The notes under the pieces were generated by a model, which was given only the letters and a program-made list of their open reading frames with translations, was not told where the DNA came from and searched no databases. From the NCBI RefSeq assembly GCF_021347895.1, contig NC_067120.1:17097361-17161360 (forward strand): 64,000 nt of DNA, read 5' to 3'. This DNA is from Acanthochromis polyacanthus (Eukaryota; Chordata; Actinopteri; Pomacentridae). Each line of letters starts with the position of its first letter. Position 1 is the first letter of the stretch. Positions 60,647 to 64,000 of this stretch are shown here, in pieces. The translations under genes and the position numbers were made by a program.

Positions 60647-62936
60647 CATCTGTTAGAGGAACAAAATATCTACTTTTTGAATTCACCTGCACATGCCACA
60701 GATGTAAACACCCTGAACACAACACAGATTTTCTGAAAGCCTTCTGTTAGGTTTCCTTTTTGTTCTTTGAAATACAGAAATTTCAGGTTATGCTTCGGTA
60801 TTGATGGTGTCTTTCTGTCAGAGGGTTTAAAAAGGTCAGTGCAATCAATGAGTTCACATAAAGTCTGTGCATACTTTGCAGATTTTCCATACTGGTGATA
60901 GTGAACTTGACTGGACAGAGGAAAGAGTCTCATTGAGTTATTGACTTAAGACATAGCTTAGATTTTGATGATGATACTACCTCCATGCTCAGCAGTCATA
61001 GTATTTCTGTCAGCTGCACTTCCTCTTATGGTATATGTGTATTGAGTTTCATGGACCTAAATGTAACTGTAGAGAGGGAGGAAGGACATTGGAAACCAGT
61101 GCAACCTGATCTTTTGAGATCTGGTGGTCTCAGATATCACAGGACCACAACACGTCTAATTCTGGAGGTTTGTATTGACGACTAATTAAGTGTACAGTTA
61201 AACCTAACCATTCCGGATGTCCCATATTAAAATGATTTAGCAGCACTGAAACAGATGATTTGACGGACCGACAGACTGTCCCCCTGACCGCCTTTAGCTC
61301 CCTTCCCCACTTGAGTCGCACACTTACCCCTTCACACCGGCTCTTAGGAATTGGACTTATGCTCAGCTCAGCATCAATCACTTCCCCACATCTTAATTAG
61401 ATTTGGCTCCTGTCCGGTTCCCGCTGTGGAGCTTTACCAGCTTCAGATGATCCATCCACTTTGTGAGCAGTAATCTAATGGGCCCTCATGCTGTCTGCTA
61501 GCTGCGTATTGCATCCCCGCTCAGCATACAAGGATTTGTTTCATCGGTGGGAGGGAAAACGGGGAAATCGGATCTTCTTTTATGCCTTTGGAAGCAGGCA
61601 GCTGGTGCAACTGGATGTTGTGTTTTCGGTGAGGTATACGGTTGTATTTAGATGTGTGCGCGCGCCAGCTTCTGCCCGTTTAAACTGGCAATGTGGGGTT
61701 AAAAACAGTTCACCTCTAATCACATTAGTCAAATGGGATCAGGCTGTCTGAGAGATGAAGCATACTCTCTAAGAAAAACAACTCTTCTGTGTTGTTGAAC
61801 CACATTTCACTCAACTGATGCCCACTTTAGTAGTAGCCTGTGCTTGTAATGCATAAAAAGGGAATTCAGTTTGCCTTTTGATGTTGACTAGTTGTAGATT
61901 CCGTTTCCATTCTTATTTTCTACTATAAGAAGTTATTTAGATGCATTCACTGTCAGGATGAAACCTCTTGCATGTTGAAGTGGGCGTCCTTGTCTGTGAA
62001 AGTACCTTCAATGGGAAACTGCTCTGACACTTTGTTTTCTTTGCTGTAGATTTATTGTATCTATTCTATTGTCTGCTAGGAAATCTAGTTGATGTTTCTG
62101 TTAAACCCAGAAGAATGAAATCATCTGTATGAAGCAAGGATTTAACTTCTTTGACTTTAAAATTAAAGTCTGGATCTTCATTTTGGTGCAGCTGCAAGAT
62201 AATTCATTTATACTGACATTGAGAAATACCAGATACAAATTACGTCACTTCTTTGTTTGAGTTCATCACGCAGACTCAAGTCACTCTTTAAAATCAGTCT
62301 CATTTATGTTTTCTCTTAGTTGTCGTATATATTTTTATCTGGGTTTGTGGTCTGCCGTAGGACATTAATCTGTGATGCCACCTGGACTCATGATATCATC
62401 CTTATATACTATGGAAAAGTCTTGTTTAGAACACAACAGAATGTTCTCAGATCCATAGATTTGGAGATATAAGGCTTTGGCACCAGATGTCACTGAGCAG
62501 AATAAGCCTGTGAATAGCCCAAACAGTCCTTTTTGCAGGGGTATTTTTGGACATTTTATTGCTATTTCCCCACGAGTCTTTTGGGTTGTTTTAATAGCTT
62601 TTGGATAAGTCCAGTGTTTTCTTTTTTCTTTTTTGTCCTTACTGATATGTTGGCTTGGAACTGCTTTACTTAGCCAGGCATCTGTGTAGAGTTTTCCAAA
62701 ACCAGTTGCGTTTGAAGTACTCGTTGTGCATGCTCTTACACAGTTCTCTCTGGGATTTTTTTTTTTTTTTTTAGTGTGGTGTTGTTGTTTACACATATTA
62801 TTGTTTAACCTGGTATTTATGCTACTTTGCATTTTATGTGTTATGTTTCTATGGCATTGTAAATTCTTGTGTGACTTGACAGTTTTATGTTTGCTATAAA
62901 ACCAACTTACTTTGACTTTCTGTTTTCTCTCCACAG

Positions 62937-63136
62937 CCATCCGCTTTGGTAGGATGCCCCAGTCAGAAAAGCTAAAACTAAAGGCGGAGATGGTGACGGG
63001 GGACAGGGAGGTGGAAGATCCCCAGCTAGCAGACCAGAAGACCCTGGCCAGGCAGATTTATGAGGCCTACCTAAAGAACTTTAATATGAACAAGGCCAAG
63101 GCTCGGACCATTCTTACGGGCAAGACCAGCACCCCT
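62937..63136 (+). CDS. PPAR-alpha, hinge and start of ligand-binding domain (residues 171-237)
   Basis: Completes Ala171 and reads [20 protein letters not shown], the DNA-binding-domain extension and hinge. [20 protein letters not shown] follows, the conserved first helix of the PPAR ligand-binding domain. The exon ends in phase 0 after TSTP with donor GTACGT at 63137, the position where PPAR genes have an intron. No stop or lesion is seen. The remaining ligand-binding exons, with the fatty-acid pocket and AF-2 helix, lie beyond the window, so the gene is partial only because of the window edge. Confidence 0.96.
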
Positions 63137-64000
63137 GTACGTTGATTAAGAGTATTGGGTTGGTGAGTGAAAGGCGTTGCGTGTGTGGGTTGCATGTTCA
63201 TGGCTCTTCTCATTACCAGAGTTTCCTCACAGGCCAAGGTCATGTTGTCTTGCAACTTTTAATTTATTTCTTCCCCGTTGGAGTGATTTTAATCTCATTC
63301 TGAGCACATTCAAAATTTGCAATCAAACTAATGTCTCAATATGACCCAGCAGTCCGTACCTCAGAGATTACATGCAGCCAGCCAGTGACAGAAATAACTT
63401 GCTCAATCAGCAGCGTGAGCCAAAACACAAGCCGGACAAGGAGACGTCTGTTTGCATAGAAACGATATAAAGAGCCAGTGTATGAGCACATCACTTCTCC
63501 CCTCACCTCCTCACTCCCTGCATGTTCTTTTCATCACCCGTTCCCAATCTTACTAAAAAAGATTCCCAGTCATCTTTGTTTCTTTCACTTTCTTTTCATC
63601 TGGGGAAAGAAAAGGGGGTTAAAAAAGGGAGGGTCAGAGACTGCAACTCAGAGATGTTGTGAATTCCATAGATGAGTGCATGTAGGTGTGAAATGGGTCA
63701 AGAGGAACAGGTCAGTCCAAGTGCACGTGTATGTTCAAATACAGATCTTCCCCACTGCACATGGAGATCAAAGCTTCTGATGAATGAGTACAACTGTTAA
63801 CCTCCCATCAAAGTCATATTGTACTATTTGCCAGAGCTGTATGTATGAATGCCAACATAAGACTGGTACATTTTTAAAAATTCTTACTCCTCACATCTTG
63901 TCATCATTTAAAGTTAAGCAAACAATATGTTTGAAATTTGTTGTACAGCTGAAGATGCTTTTGCTGTGAAATAGGAAAAGTCTCTGTCATTAGTGTATAT
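63137..64000 (+). other. ppara intron 4, left part
   Basis: Begins with donor GTACGT. No exon with PPAR ligand-binding sequence is found before the window ends, and no repeat is recognised. Confidence 0.75.

Larger units (their letters stand above)
58899..62936 (+). other. ppara intron 3
   Basis: 4038 bp, phase 1, donor GTGAGT and acceptor TCTCTCCACAG. It holds a 564-bp foldback Tc1/mariner element and an older Tc1-like relic (listed separately). A 191-codon minus-strand frame at 62,365-62,940 has no recognisable domain and runs over the exon 4 acceptor; I treat it as chance. Confidence 0.85.

Noticed and set aside
62365..62940. 191-codon minus-strand frame antisense to ppara intron 3
   Set aside because: No recognisable domain, lysine-rich from T runs on the + strand, and it covers the branch-point and acceptor of a real exon. 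Best explained by chance.

Overview
The window looks like nuclear DNA of a ray-finned (teleost) fish. Introns are flanked by GT/AG splice sites, CA/GT microsatellites are common, decayed Tc1/mariner-like elements of types common in teleosts are scattered throughout, and the only clear protein gene is a vertebrate PPAR-alpha. I cannot name the species or say which teleost ppara paralogue this is.

Layout. Positions 1-26,890 hold no confident protein-coding exon. There are AT-rich stretches, simple repeats and a few GC-richer islands. A chain of exon-like blocks with good splice signals (11,465-11,562; 11,696-11,773; 19,152-19,220; 26,084-26,214) points towards two microRNA hairpins, let-7a (5p arm at 26,900) and let-7b (5p arm at 27,508). 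I read the chain as a possible let-7 host transcript. Positions 29,518-46,880 are a transposon-rich spacer. It holds two head-to-tail hAT-like elements, each with a THAP-domain first exon and sharing one 8-bp target duplication; a MITE nested in the second copy; at least four Tc1-like relics; a tRNA-derived SINE; a TTAA-flanked MITE; and a 250-bp repeat present twice. A CpG-rich block at about 39,700-40,110 is the best candidate for the ppara promoter and first non-coding exon.

The ppara gene runs on the + strand. Coding exons lie at 53,450-53,657, 55,650-55,813, 58,760-58,898 and 62,937-63,136. Together they encode residues 1-237: the A/B region, both zinc fingers, the hinge and the start of the ligand-binding domain. 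The rest of the ligand-binding domain lies beyond the right edge. Intron 3 holds a 564-bp foldback Tc1/mariner derivative inserted next to an older Tc1 relic.

Biology. The order let-7a, let-7b, PPARA on one strand is the arrangement known from the human MIRLET7BHG-PPARA locus, so the block appears conserved. let-7 microRNAs repress growth and stemness mRNAs. PPAR-alpha with RXR activates fatty-acid oxidation genes. I found no wholly new system. The observations most worth checking are the shared-target-site transposon pair, the foldback in intron 3, the possible small ORF in the let-7 host transcript, and the upstream ORFs of ppara.
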